Shown here: positions 16,407 to 25,888 of the stretch, piece after piece
Numbering within the stretch: position 1 is the first letter of the stretch
Layout: each line of letters opens with the position of its first letter
Source of the DNA: Microbacterium lemovicicum
GTDB lineage: Bacteria; Actinomycetota; Actinomycetes; Actinomycetales; Microbacteriaceae
NCBI RefSeq assembly: GCF_003991875.1
Contig: NZ_CP031423.1
Coordinates: 2,294,001 to 2,358,000, forward strand
Length of the DNA stretch: 64,000 bases
Direction: 5' to 3'
The notes under the pieces: model-generated
Told to the model about the DNA's origin: nothing
The model's database searches: none
Seen by the model: the letters and a program-made list of their open reading frames with translations, nothing else
Made by a program: the position numbers and the translations under genes

Positions 16407-16678
16407 ATATCCGTGCTGTCGCTCCTGTGGCTTTGCGGCAGCCACGCGCTCGTGTGGCCAACCACGAGGTAGAACCCCGGCTGGGCATCCGGGCGATCGT
16501 CGACGACGGGGTTCCCTGCTTCGTGGACTTCTGCGATCGCGGCACTGCGGGCAGCCTGCAGCGCTGGAGTGTACGTGTGTCGCTCTGCTAGCTCGCTCGC
16601 GAACCAGCGGAGGATCCGCTGCTGCTCGGAGGCGACTTCTGCGTTGACCCCCGGGAGCGCAGACTTGTTGCAGGTCAC
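16403..16678 (-). CDS. possible 91-residue hypothetical protein
   Basis: Open frame starting at a GTG (VTCNKSALPGVNAEVASEQQ) with a protein-like composition, including RILRWFASELAERHTYTPAL and a C-terminal NPVVDDRPDAQPGFYLVVGH. It has no ribosome-binding site and no recognised domain. It overlaps the end of the nuclease gene by 4 nt and lies just inside the strong hairpin at 16702-16739, so it would need its own promoter. A spurious frame remains possible. Confidence 0.35.
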   Translation of the reverse strand: MTCNKSALPGVNAEVASEQQRILRWFASELAERHTYTPALQAARSAAIAEVHEAGNPVVDDRPDAQPGFYLVVGHTSAWLPQSHRSDSTDI

Positions 16679-16701
16679 TGATTGCTCGTGAGCCGCGAAG
16701 C

Positions 16702-16739
16702 GAGAAGACCCCGGAGCCTTGCGGCCCCGGGGTCTTCTC
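16702..16739. terminator. strong hairpin near convergent gene ends
   Basis: Arms GAGAAGACCCCGG (16702-16714) and CCGGGGTCTTCTC (16727-16739) form a perfect 13-bp stem around a 12-nt loop. It lies 18 nt from the end of the minus-strand gene at 16757 and about 300 nt past the nuclease gene. It lacks a U tract but is well placed as a bidirectional terminator. Confidence 0.65.
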
Positions 16740-16756
16740 ATTCCATCAGACCGGAG

Positions 16757-18019
16757 TCAGGACACAGCGCGCTCGATCGGCTCGATGCGCCAGCCGTACG
16801 CAGGGGCGCCGGGCACCTGCTGCCATTCCTTGTCGCACTTCGAGCACATGATCGTCGGGCTGTGCTCGCGGAATCCCGGGATGTTGTCGTGCTCCTCGAG
16901 GATCGTGCCGTTCCCGCAAGGGCACCGGTACTCGAAGCGCTCGATGGTGCCGTCACCTGCGCCCCAGCCCCCGTGGGAAGAACGTTCTTCGTCGATCAGC
17001 TCCGTACGGATGCCCTGCGAATCGGGCGAGGTGCGTGCCCAGTCCAGGACAGCCTCGCGCGCTGCGTCGACGAACTCAGCGGCAGCATGAAGATCGACGA
17101 GGATCCGCACGAGGTCCTGCGGGTGCATCGCTACGCCATGGTCGTTGTCCAGGACTCCTGCGCGGTAGTCGTAGGCGAGGTTCTCCCGGGAGCCGAAGTC
17201 GCCACGCTCGCCCGACGGGTCGACCTGAGCGACGAGCCACTCGTGGAACGGGCTCGTCAGCGGCTCCGCCTGCTCGTCCACGCCGTTCCAGCGAGCTGGG
17301 GTCTCAGCGGTGGTCCGGAACTGCTCGAGCGCGCTCTGCAGGTACAGGTACCCGGGCGGACGGTGATGGTGAGCCCGTATCGATGAGCTCGAGCCGCGCT
17401 GGTTGCGACGCATCCGTCGTGCGTACTCGACCTGCTGCGGGTCGAGTCCGAAGTTCGCGTTCGGGCTCATCTCGCCCGGGGAGCTATCGCTCATCGGCAG
17501 ATCGATGGCGGCCGCAGCCCAGATCGCGATCCCGTTATCGACGTGAGAGAACTTTCCCAGCCATTCCGAGAAGAGCTCCTCCGCGGTGTGCTTGAGGTTA
17601 TAGCTGTACGCGTCGGAGGTCGGCTCGTCGATCGTCGAGAACATCCGCAGCACCTCGCAGACGAGCACCAGTTCGATGAATGAGTCTTCGCTGCTCATGC
17701 GGATCGGATATGTCTCATCCGCCCACAGGCCGGATCTACCCAGCAGAGTCGCTCGCTCTCCCGTCGAGGAGAACGCACCTGTGTCGTCGTCATCCTGGAC
17801 CGGTTCCGACAGCACCGGGTGTTCGGTCAGTACCGCGATCAGCTTGCGTGCACTGATCCGCTCGCCGAGGATGCCGTGCGCCAGGGGGTGCTTCATCAGG
17901 CGCAGCGCCCGGGTGTACTTCATGCCGGTGAACCGGCTCCACGCGCGCGCATCGCGCTGGATGTCGACGTCCAGATCAGAACGGTCGCTGGAATCGACGG
18001 ATACGGCTGTCGAGCTCAT
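16757..18019 (-). CDS. hypothetical protein with C-terminal zinc ribbon
   Basis: A 420-residue protein that I cannot assign. The N-terminal 80 residues contain RDARAWSRFTGMKYTRALRL and GILGERISARKLIAVLTEHP, a pattern that looks like a DNA- or RNA-contacting helical domain. The middle is helical and acidic. The C-terminus holds a four-cysteine ribbon, RCPCGNGTILEE then IMCSKCDKEWQQ. I chose the ATG at 18019 (MSSTAVSVDSS), preceded by a purine-rich AGAAGAGAAG stretch; an earlier ATG at 18058 adds 13 residues. It is divergent from the gene at 18283. Confidence 0.65.
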   Translation of the reverse strand: MSSTAVSVDSSDRSDLDVDIQRDARAWSRFTGMKYTRALRLMKHPLAHGILGERISARKLIAVLTEHPVLSEPVQDDDDTGAFSSTGERATLLGRSGLWADETYPIRMSSEDSFIELVLVCEVLRMFSTIDEPTSDAYSYNLKHTAEELFSEWLGKFSHVDNGIAIWAAAAIDLPMSDSSPGEMSPNANFGLDPQQVEYARRMRRNQRGSSSSIRAHHHRPPGYLYLQSALEQFRTTAETPARWNGVDEQAEPLTSPFHEWLVAQVDPSGERGDFGSRENLAYDYRAGVLDNDHGVAMHPQDLVRILVDLHAAAEFVDAAREAVLDWARTSPDSQGIRTELIDEERSSHGGWGAGDGTIERFEYRCPCGNGTILEEHDNIPGFREHSPTIMCSKCDKEWQQVPGAPAYGWRIEPIERAVS

Positions 18020-18282
18020 TGTCTTCTCTTCTTCCGGGCTCAATGCTCGGCACCCCACGCCTGCCTCGCGAACGCCCTATGAAGGAGAGAGAACGGAACA
18101 GGACTGCTTCTCTGGATCACCATGGTTGTCCTCGTCGCCGCGATCACGTGGGAATCGCGACTCGGAGATGGGCGGTCCAGAACCGCCCACAGACAACGAT
18201 ACTCCCGCGAGCCGAGATTCGATGGGACGTTCCCTCCGGAGTTCTCTTCGGCAAGCGGCGTCCCCTGCGGCAACATAGGCTC

Positions 18283-19221
18283 GTGGCGGACCCCGATGCA
18301 GCAGACGACGAATCAGTCCACGAGATGCAGCTCGCATCGGAAGTCGCGCGCCGGCTAGTGTCCCAGTGCCGTGCTCATGTCGAGAAGTCCAACCGGAAGA
18401 TCGGCGATCGCGTGAACAGCGCTCCCGCCGACACGCCCTGCGGCACGGATTTCCGGCGCGCCACGGCCGGAGAGCATCTGTATGCATTCGAGCACTCCAT
18501 CAAGCGGCTGGAAGCGTTGACGAACGCGCTCGTCTCGCACCTGCGCGGACTGCAGGTGCTGCTGTCGGACGACACGTTCTACCCGCTCCCCGCCATGGCG
18601 ATCGCCAGGTCGATCGCCGAGGTCTCGAGCTCAACGGTCTGGACTCTGCGCCAAGGGCTCTCCTCCGACGAGCGTGCGGCGCGCAGCTACGCGGCGCTGT
18701 TCGCGATGCTCGAGAAGGGCATCGAGTCCGGAGGTGCTGAAGAAGCGCCCCGCACACGAGCCCTCAGGGAAGAGCTCGCCGCAAGACTCGAGAGCGGGCG
18801 CCCGAAGGTTCAGATCATCCGCCGCGTCAAGGACGATGTCACTCTCGACGACGTCGCCCAGGTCCGAGTCGGCAAGGCCGGCGCCAAGACGCGGTTCCAG
18901 TACACGCAGCGGCTCAGAGACGAGATCCCCATCATCAGCGGGCTCTACGACCACATGTCCGCGGCGACTCACGGCGGACATGCTGCGGTCAGCGCATCGT
19001 TCGACACCCCTGCGTCATACGCCCGAGGGATCGGCCATATCGCCCTCGAGTCGACGAAGGCCTGGTCGCTCGCTGTGCACACCTGGCTCGGCGTGACGCC
19101 GGCGCAGTCCTGGAATGAGGCTGACCTGCAGAACCTACGGAACTCGATCCCCGCGGCCGACAGAACGGAGTTCGAAGCCGAGCTGGCGGCCCAGCGTGAG
19201 GCCCAGCGCGAGGGATCGTGA
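18283..19221 (+). CDS. hypothetical helical protein (DUF5677-like)
   Basis: A 312-residue, mostly helical protein. The segment FYPLPAMAIARSIAEVSSST, then a helix with YAALFAMLEKGIE and a conserved-looking YDHMSAATHGGHAA, resembles DUF5677-type proteins that turn up in defence islands. The family assignment is tentative. The start is uncertain: GTG at 18283 (VADPDAADD) begins the plausible reading, ATG at 18325 (MQLASEVARRL) is an alternative, and a TAGGCT box ends 1 nt before the GTG, which would favour the later start. It is divergent from the zinc-ribbon protein gene. Confidence 0.55.
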   Translation: MADPDAADDESVHEMQLASEVARRLVSQCRAHVEKSNRKIGDRVNSAPADTPCGTDFRRATAGEHLYAFEHSIKRLEALTNALVSHLRGLQVLLSDDTFYPLPAMAIARSIAEVSSSTVWTLRQGLSSDERAARSYAALFAMLEKGIESGGAEEAPRTRALREELAARLESGRPKVQIIRRVKDDVTLDDVAQVRVGKAGAKTRFQYTQRLRDEIPIISGLYDHMSAATHGGHAAVSASFDTPASYARGIGHIALESTKAWSLAVHTWLGVTPAQSWNEADLQNLRNSIPAADRTEFEAELAAQREAQREGS

Positions 19222-19295
19222 TGCTCACCACTAGCGTTCGCCGACGGTAGGTATCGCCAGCTCGGCAAACTCCGAGGCCGGCCAGCCAGCCCTGG

Positions 19296-19708
19296 TCAAC
19301 CCGGCGGGACGAGGGTCTGCCACGCGATGTCGATCACACAGAGTCCATCGTCGGTGCCGCGGTAGCAGACGTCCCCGGGGTAGGTATCCCCGCGTGTCGC
19401 GCCATCGGGGAGTCCTTCGAGGGGTTGATCATCCACTGCGGATCGAGGGGCGCTTCCTCGATCCAGTGCTCCCCGGTGAAATGCTCGGGCTCACTCGCCG
19501 ACAACCCTGCCCAATCGGTCGGCTCGCCGAGGTCGGCGACCGAGTCGTCGCAGATGATCTCGGATCGTTCGCCGGCGGACAGGTCCATGATGAGTAGCTC
19601 GGTGGTCTCGATCACCTGGGCGCCGTCGGGTCCCCAGATCAACGTGTCGACCGAGCATCCCGTCATGGCGGCAGCGAGCACCGCGACGCTCGCCGGCCGC
19701 CGCTCCAC
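19296..19708 (-). pseudogene. small lipoprotein with a frame break
   Basis: The N-terminus is a lipoprotein signal (MERRPASVAVLAAAMTGCSV, lipobox cysteine at 18) followed by a soluble domain reading to SKDSPM. In that frame the protein continues with unlikely composition to a stop at 19334. If one base is added near 19414, the reading continues as DGATRGDTYPGDVCYRGTDD and ends IAWQTLVPPG at 19296. That is far more protein-like, has paired cysteines and runs to its own stop. So the gene either carries a real one-base deletion or there is a sequence error. Function unknown; presumably surface exposed when intact. Confidence 0.6.
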
Positions 19709-19871
19709 GAACGATCACCACCATCGGAACCTATCTGGCTTGTCGAACGGAAGCCGGTCCTCCATCAGAACAGACAAGGAGATATCGCGAAGGGCCCTGC
19801 TGCCCGATCCGACCCCGCCCGGATAGCCGGCCGGCACGCTTGCCCGTTGCACGCTCGCCAATCGAACGCCG

Positions 19872-22025
19872 CTACATCCCGATCCCACGCCCCGCATTCG
19901 GTGCCCCAACAATCGGCCCCGTCGCCATCGCCGCCACATCCCGCGCCCGTGCCGCGAGCCGCATCTTGGCCTGAGCCGCGCGCACAGCATCCTGCATCGT
20001 CAGCTCCGGCGTTCCGCGCCGCATTGACTCGGCGAGACACTCGCGGGCGGCGGCATCCGTCCCCGCGACGACGATCGCGCTGTTGTGCACCCGCCCGCGA
20101 GTGAGTCCGACGTATAGGCCCGCCGCGTCGACATCCGGCCCGACCACGGAGGCGTCGGCGGTTTCGCCCTGTACGCCATGCACCGTCGACGCGTAGGCGA
20201 GCTGCAGGTGCTCTCGCGCGTATTCGGCAGACACTCGCCGCAACTCCCCGCTGTCGCCGACCGACACAAGATGGACGAAGTCGTCGCGGATGGCGCGCAC
20301 GATCCACTGCGCACGATTCTCGACGCCCGTGAGCCGGTCGTTTCGGCGGGTCTGGACGGTGTCGCCGACGAGGATGCGCTGCTCTCCCATTCCCCACGCG
20401 AGCACGCCGGGATTCAGCTCGCCGTGATCGACGCGCCGCTGCTGGATCGCGTCGTTGATGGCATCCGCCTCAGCGTTGGTACCGGAAACCAACGTCACCC
20501 GCTTGCCGCGCGCATGCCATTCGAAGTAGGCGTCGATCATCCGCTCACGGGCTGCGTCGTGATGATCGACTTGCTCGACATGACCGCGCTCCGCCAGCTC
20601 ACCCGCGACCGCCAGCGCGTGCTCGCGGTCGCTCGTGTCGCGCAGCCGCAAGGTGAGCGCCGCGTACTCGGGATCGCGAAACCGATGCACCGTATCCAGC
20701 TCAACCGCGGCGTTCGCATGCCGGATCGCTGAACCCATCGCACCGGAATGTCCGACCGGCAGTGCCTGGTGCGTGTCCCCGACGAACGCGAGTCCGACCC
20801 CCTGCTCGATCGCGAGGTCGACGAGGACGTTCGCCGTCTGCAGATCGACCATGCCAGCTTCATCGACCACGATCCGATCGCGAGAACGCAGCACATACTG
20901 CGCCGGCCCGCCGTACGTGGCACCCGTGCGGGGATCAAGCTCCCCCACACGCAGTCGTGTCCGCACCATCGCACCAGCCTCATCGGCACCCCACCGGTAG
21001 CCGTGGTCTCCGAGCAGTGCATGAATACTGGATGCCGCAGCACCGACCTCCCGAGACGCCACAGACGCCGCTTTCCGGGTTGGAGCGACGACGAGCATGT
21101 GACGCCGCTGCGCCCCAAGCGCCGCGAACGCAACACGCAGCATCGTCGTCTTGCCTGTGCCAGCGGGGCCGGTGACGGTTACGAGCCCATCCGTCCCGGC
21201 GATAGCGGACGCCGCAACGCTTTGCGAAGCATCCAGTGTCGAGATGTCCTCGTTGGCCGCGAACCAATGCAACTCATCGGGCAGAAGCGAGCGCCCCGCC
21301 CGGGCGAGCACGTCAAGGTGTCCGGCGAGGCGCACCCTGGCGCGGACTGTCTCGGTGGCCATGTAGGCCTTCACGTGCGCGGGTGGAACCTCCGCAACGA
21401 GCCGATAGACGGCCTTCGCGGCGCGCGTCGTGATCTCGACGATCACGACGTCGAGCTGATCGCGTGGCGCAACGATGCCGGTGCGTGAGAGCGCGCGCGT
21501 TGCTCCGGCGCGGATGTCGAAGGTGCTGAATCTCCCGCCGCTTGATGCGGACCGTTCATCCGCATCCACGATCGCCGCAGCAGCCAGCAAATCTAGGTCG
21601 AGGGCGTGCGGGTCTGTCGCAGCGACTACAGTCGGTGCACGCGCGGTGACCAGGTCGGGATCGATCGCCGCGATCTCGTCGCGGACGCGCGACTCCCACG
21701 AGGCCTCGTCGAGGTCTGGTGGCTTGTTCGGTCGCGCGACCGCCCACGCGCGCCGGTCGATCTGATGGAGCAAGTCGACGCTCGGCGCAGATCCCCCGTG
21801 CGCCGCCGACCACTCTTCGATCAGGCGCGCGCGGTTCGCCTCGATCTGTGCCGATCGGCGCGAGAGCGGGCGGACGGCGCCGGCGAGTTCTGCGATCTTA
21901 CTTGCTGCACGGCTCGCTTGGACGGGACGATCATCGTGGGCCGCGATTGTCCTCGCGGCCGGCGGATACTTCGGTGCGATCATCGCATCGGACCTTAGCT
22001 TTGAAGCCTCCGGTGACGCTCCCAA
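19872..22025 (-). pseudogene. TraA/MobF relaxase-helicase remnant lacking the relaxase domain
   Basis: A 717-residue open frame carrying the C-terminal two thirds of an actinobacterial TraA/TrwC-type conjugative protein. Features are a RecD-like helicase with Walker A TVTGPAGTGKTTMLRVAF, DRIVVDEAGMVDLQTA, GLAFVGDTHQALPVGHSG and the final YASTVHGVQGETAD and YVGLTRGR motifs. The N-terminal relaxase domain with its catalytic tyrosines and His triad is missing. Homology-like sequence begins near RPVQASRAASKIAEL (about residue 33). The first 32 residues are antisense of a different, membrane-protein reading, so a deletion or recombination junction lies near 21930. The protein may be expressed but cannot nick an origin of transfer. 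Confidence 0.8.
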
Positions 22026-22317
22026 CAGAATCGGCTACCTCGTCTCAATCGCGGTGCTACTGGCCGGATTCGCAGCTGTCTTCGTGCTTGTTCCAATCGC
22101 CTTCGTCTCGGGAATCGGGTTGCTTCGTGCGGGCCGAAAGGCACGGGCGAAGGCGCTTCGGAAATTCAAGATTCGTCACGTGCTCTCCGATCAGTGGGTC
22201 CAGCACCTCGCCGGCCCGGTCTATGCCTCGGCCGCGCTCCTCGGGCTCCTTACCGCCGTACCACTGGCATATGCACTGCTGTTCTGGACAACTGTTGCGT
22301 TGGGCGTTTCGTACTAG
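21930..22317 (+). pseudogene. 5'-truncated membrane protein fragment
   Basis: One frame reads continuously from about 21930 to a stop at 22315-22317 with three hydrophobic segments: AAIVLAAGGYFGAIIA, YLVSIAVLLAGFAAVFVLVP and ASAALLGLLTAVPLAYALL. The only in-frame start is a GTG at 22054, inside the second segment. The first segment lies upstream, where the sequence runs into the relaxase-helicase remnant. This looks like the 3' end of a membrane protein gene cut by the same event that removed the relaxase domain. Confidence 0.6.
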
Positions 22318-22707
22318 GCATCCCGGGATCAGCCAAGCCGCGGCCGAGCAGGCGTGACAAGTCGCCCCGGCTAGGCGGCAACTCAAGCTGGTCGTGAGGA
22401 ACGCAGATCGGGTCCTGACCGCCCGCAAACCCGATGGCCTAGCGCGCCGAGCTCCGATTGATGCCTTGCTGACGCGGACACCCGCATACGGGCGGACACA
22501 ATGGGCAGACATGAAGCGCCGATCACGACCGTCGGTCCGCTTGCGCGCGCAACGAGGGCTGCGCCGTGGTCGCAGCCGTATCCATACCTTCTCGATCACC
22601 ACGAAGCAGAGTTGCCGTAACCCGGCAACGAAATCCATCAGTCCCCCGAGCATTTCGTCGCGATGGGTGAGATGGCGGGACAATGCCCCGACGTTACACT
22701 CGGGCGC
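22318..22707. other. 390-nt stretch without a recognisable gene
   Basis: Open frames on both strands here are short and of Arg/Ser-rich shadow composition. I see no tRNA, terminator or clear repeat. It holds the promoter region of the HEPN-type gene at its right end. Confidence 0.5.
22695..22707 (+). promoter_or_regulatory. leaderless promoter of the HEPN-type gene
   Basis: TACACT at 22695-22700 is 7 nt from the ATG at 22708, so the transcript would begin at or next to the start codon. This decides the start over an earlier ATG at 22663. Confidence 0.5.
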
Positions 22708-23505
22708 ATGGCGATCACAAAGACCCACGCGACTGACGCGCTACAGGTCGGCGACGCATTCGACTTTTCTGATCTCAGCTCGCCCGTCGATGGTGCTCTA
22801 GAAATGTTCCCCGAGGTAGAGGTGGCAGTGCAGGCTGCAACGGCATCCGCGCGAACGGCGATCTCGATGTGCTATTCGATGAACAGCCTCCGCAAGATAG
22901 CGGAGGGAAAGGCGGTACGGGGCAAGTTCACCAGCGAAGCGCAGGACTGCCTCCGGGCCGCATTACTTTTCAGCGGTGCCGGGCTTGACACGGCACTAAA
23001 GCGACTTGCTGGGGAAGCCATTCCCATGCTTGTGGAGTCCGATAAGGACGTCGTGAAGAAGCTCGAGGAGTTCGCCGAAAAGCGAATCAGCGATGCTTCA
23101 GGCAACGCGAGCCCGAAGGAATTGATCCGGCTCCTCCTTGGAACGGGAGCGAGCCCTCGCGATGTCATGATCAAGCGATGGATAGACAGTCTCGAGGCGA
23201 GTAGCGCTCAGTCGGCTGAGAGGGTGAGCGAGATTGCGAGCGCCGTGGGTGTCGTCTCACCCGATCTTCGAAAGCGCATAGCGCCCACGAAAAGCCGCTC
23301 GTCGATGCTAGAGAAGGCGTTCATCGCTCGAAATCAGATCGCTCACGAATTGGATGTCACCAAGCCAGAGGAGGCGGCACGTAAGCGCCTCGAGAGCATC
23401 CGGCAATACAGGAACGTGGACGTGATGATCTCACTTTGCCAAGAAATCCTCGACGTGACGCAGGACATTGTGAACGACGTCGTCACCCGTGTGAAAGCCG
23501 CATAA
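22708..23505 (+). CDS. HEPN-like domain protein, candidate RNase toxin
   Basis: A 265-residue, predominantly helical protein. The C-terminal region has a classic HEPN Rx4-6H motif, Arg208 to His213 in AFIARNQIAHELDV, followed by a long helix with DVMISLCQEILDVTQDIV. This arrangement fits RiboL-PSP-HEPN or related HEPN RNases found in abortive-infection genes. The N-terminal half (ARTAISMCYSMNSLRKIAEG, CLRAALLFSGAGLDTALKRL) also looks like a helical HEPN-type bundle. No antitoxin such as MNT or AbiEi is adjacent, so any control would be internal or by the next gene. RNase activity is inferred from the motif alone. Confidence 0.65.
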   Translation: MAITKTHATDALQVGDAFDFSDLSSPVDGALEMFPEVEVAVQAATASARTAISMCYSMNSLRKIAEGKAVRGKFTSEAQDCLRAALLFSGAGLDTALKRLAGEAIPMLVESDKDVVKKLEEFAEKRISDASGNASPKELIRLLLGTGASPRDVMIKRWIDSLEASSAQSAERVSEIASAVGVVSPDLRKRIAPTKSRSSMLEKAFIARNQIAHELDVTKPEEAARKRLESIRQYRNVDVMISLCQEILDVTQDIVNDVVTRVKAA

Positions 23506-23827
23506 CGACCGGCTTCGGGGCGAGAGACTCCGTTAGGTCAATCTTTTCGCGCGGCTTTGCGATCGACCCCATCCATGGCGGCGTCCGAGATGCCCACCTA
23601 CCAGCCACGACACTCGGCCAAACGCCGCGTGTATCGACAAGCGACCGGACTTAGTCGGGCGTCAAATCAAGGCCCTTGTTCACTCGGAGCCGTCCTAGGG
23701 GGATGTTCGACGCCCGAGCAGGGCGACGTGCGCAAACTTGCACAAGATCGGATCCGGGAAAGAGATAGAAGCGATCGTTCCCGCCTGGGACGCCTCTGGA
23801 GCTTCGCGCTGGCTCCCCTGCGGCATC
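23506..23827. other. 320-nt stretch without a recognisable gene
   Basis: Only shadow-like open frames are present. A low-GC-skew TTAGTCGGGCGTCAAATC-type stretch near 23650-23670 shows no hairpin I would call a terminator. Confidence 0.4.
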
Positions 23828-23839
23828 TATGCTGGCCAC
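23828..23839 (+). promoter_or_regulatory. leaderless promoter of the gene at 23840
   Basis: TATGCT at 23828-23833 is 6 nt before the GTG at 23840. It is the best -10 match in the region and sets the start. Confidence 0.55.
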
Positions 23840-24961
23840 GTGGTGGACGCGAGATATCGGCTGGTGTGGCCGAAGCCGCTGTTTACCTGGGAGGCGCAGC
23901 GCGTACTCGCGCTCCCCGAAGAGATGACGTTCGCGGCCACTGAACGGTTATTGGCTGAGGCTTTCAGCGACGAATCGGTATTGCTCGCGTACCGTAACCT
24001 CTTCGTCGCGTGGCGGGTCCAGGACGACGATTACCATCTAAACCTTCGAAGCTGGCTTATGGATCTTGTGGCGGACGACGCTCGCTTGCTCCCATATGTG
24101 CTGCCCCGCTACTACGCAGAGCGTGAGGGCCACTCGGCCAGACCCGATCAGTCCGTCGGCGGGTTGGGTGTTCAGTTCGCGACCTTGCTGAGGCAGATGC
24201 AGGAGGACGGCTACTTTCCCCTCGCGCTTCCACGAGACTGCGTGGATCATCCGACCGACTGGTACGAGGTGGGCGATCGGGTACGCCAAGCGGTACTCAT
24301 CGACTTTCGCTGGGACGGACAACGAGACCAGGCGGATGCGTGGGGTCGGCCGCTGTTGTTTTCATTAATCGAGTACTTTCACGACAATGCGCAACGGCCG
24401 CGGACGGTCGGTTACATCCACGATCACGGAGACTGCGGTCCGCACTATGCGGATCACGATGCAGAGTCAGGCGAAGCGGTCTACCGATGGCGAGTGAATG
24501 AACTCCTGGACCGTCACCGGGTCGACCTGAACCTAGGGAGAGCGGGCGACGAACGAGGGCGCCTGGTGCATCGATTCGGCACGCCGTTAGACGACGCCGC
24601 AGATCGACGTGCGGCGCAGGAGGCGGACGATCCGGACGACGAGGTCGCCCACGCGATCAGGGATTTTCGAGCCCGAGGCGCATCGGCGACGCAGAAGCGC
24701 GGGGCCCTGGTCCTGTTAGCCGGCGCACTCGAGGCTCGACGACAGGAGGTCAAGGTAGTGCTCGGTAAAGACGAGGGCGTGCTGTTCCGTCTGGCAAACG
24801 AGTTCGGTCTCCGTCATCGGAACGACCGCCAACGCATGGATTACGGGGATGAATTCCTCGACTACATGTTCAGCGCTTACTTGGCCGCGGTCATGCTGAT
24901 GGAAGCGCTAGAGCGTCGTAGAGATGGTCAGACTGCCGCCACACAATCGAACGTGCCCTAA
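23840..24961 (+). CDS. hypothetical protein with HEPN-like C-terminal helices
   Basis: A 373-residue protein starting VVDARYRLVWPKPLFTWEAQ. The N-terminal half is rich in Trp and Tyr (FVAWRVQDDDYHLNLRSWLM). The C-terminal 80 residues contain FGLRHRNDRQRMDYGDEFLD and then YMFSAYLAAVMLMEALER. I know this pattern (IRHHNxxQ, DYD, WMFYxYLATI) from hypothetical proteins with a HEPN-like helical end. It is the second candidate HEPN gene in a row, with its own leaderless promoter. Function is unknown; an abortive-infection role is plausible from context. Confidence 0.6.
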   Translation: MVDARYRLVWPKPLFTWEAQRVLALPEEMTFAATERLLAEAFSDESVLLAYRNLFVAWRVQDDDYHLNLRSWLMDLVADDARLLPYVLPRYYAEREGHSARPDQSVGGLGVQFATLLRQMQEDGYFPLALPRDCVDHPTDWYEVGDRVRQAVLIDFRWDGQRDQADAWGRPLLFSLIEYFHDNAQRPRTVGYIHDHGDCGPHYADHDAESGEAVYRWRVNELLDRHRVDLNLGRAGDERGRLVHRFGTPLDDAADRRAAQEADDPDDEVAHAIRDFRARGASATQKRGALVLLAGALEARRQEVKVVLGKDEGVLFRLANEFGLRHRNDRQRMDYGDEFLDYMFSAYLAAVMLMEALERRRDGQTAATQSNVP

Positions 24962-25483
24962 AGGCGCTCGCCCGAACCTTCCGTGGCTCGCGCTGTAGCA
25001 GGCCAGGAAGGCTCAGTCGGCCAAGATGTGCTCCCCTTAGCCGTACACCCCATGTCGGCATGGCGCAGACAGCGCAGCTCAAGCGAACTCTCGAACTAGC
25101 GGGTATTGGAAGGGTCGTGACCAATATTGAAGTGACCTATAGCGCGGACGGGTCTGTCGCGCAGGAAGTTCTGCTCGGTGGTAGCCGAGTCGAGCCAAAG
25201 CCATTGGCAACCATCACCGATGACGAGAACTTAAGCGCGTGGCGAACGCTGTTCGTGTCTTCGTCTAAACTGGCCCGCTCGGTTGCTACGCCCCGCACTC
25301 TGCGCAACCGCCTGCCTTCGAGCCCTTCACAAGCATCGCCCGGGTGGCCCTCTCCGGTAGTCTTCTCGCAATCCGCTCACAGACGCGAAGCGACTCCTTC
25401 AATCCACGACGCACCTCCGTGCGGAGTGTTCACCTAGTCATTCGGCGTTGGCAATAGGCTGGCGTCGAGACTCTGGAGACCGC
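24962..25483. other. 520-nt stretch, possibly a decayed gene fragment
   Basis: A plus-strand frame starting at an ATG at 25060 (MAQTAQLKRTLELAGIGRVV) has protein-like composition for about 65 codons (to ENLSAWRTLFV, about 25257). It then becomes Ser/Pro/Arg-rich until a stop at 25437. That profile suggests a gene 5' end whose rest is lost or out of frame. No domain is recognisable and no ribosome site precedes the ATG, so it is not listed as a gene. Confidence 0.35.
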
Positions 25484-25888
25484 GTGAAAAAGCAGATAAA
25501 CGTCGTGGGTGCAGTCATCGTCCAGGACGGCCAGGTCCTGTGCGCTCAACGCGGGCCCGCGGGGAGTCTGGCTGGACTGTGGGAATTCCCCGGCGGAAAG
25601 ATCGAGCCTGGCGAAACGGCTCCCGCGGCGCTTGAGCGCGAGATTGCCGAAGAACTCGAGTGCCACATCTCGGTCGGCGATGAAGTAACTACGACGCGAC
25701 ACGAGTACGAGTTCGGCATCGTCACTCTCACAACCTTCTACTGCGAACTGGTCGACGGGACGCCAAACTTGACCGAGCACGCCGAAGTGCGGTGGTTGCG
25801 GCCGGACCTGCTCGGCACTCTCGATTGGGCGCCTGCCGATGTTCCAGCCGTGAACCGTATCGTGTCCGACTGCTCACATGCCGGTTGA
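25484..25888 (+). CDS. Nudix hydrolase, MutT-like
   Basis: A 134-residue protein starting VKKQINVVGAVIVQDGQVLC, typical of MutT/8-oxo-dGTP diphosphatases. The Nudix box is complete: GKIEPGETAPAALEREIAEE (G-x5-E-x7-RE-x2-EE), within the longer WEFPGGKIEPGE context. GGAG lies 5 nt before the GTG at 25484; an earlier ATG at 25448 adds residues unlike the family. Its end overlaps the start of the PLD-helicase gene by 11 bp, so the two are coupled. Role: hydrolysis of a modified nucleoside triphosphate or signalling nucleotide, perhaps working with the helicase-nuclease. Confidence 0.88.
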   Translation: MKKQINVVGAVIVQDGQVLCAQRGPAGSLAGLWEFPGGKIEPGETAPAALEREIAEELECHISVGDEVTTTRHEYEFGIVTLTTFYCELVDGTPNLTEHAEVRWLRPDLLGTLDWAPADVPAVNRIVSDCSHAG

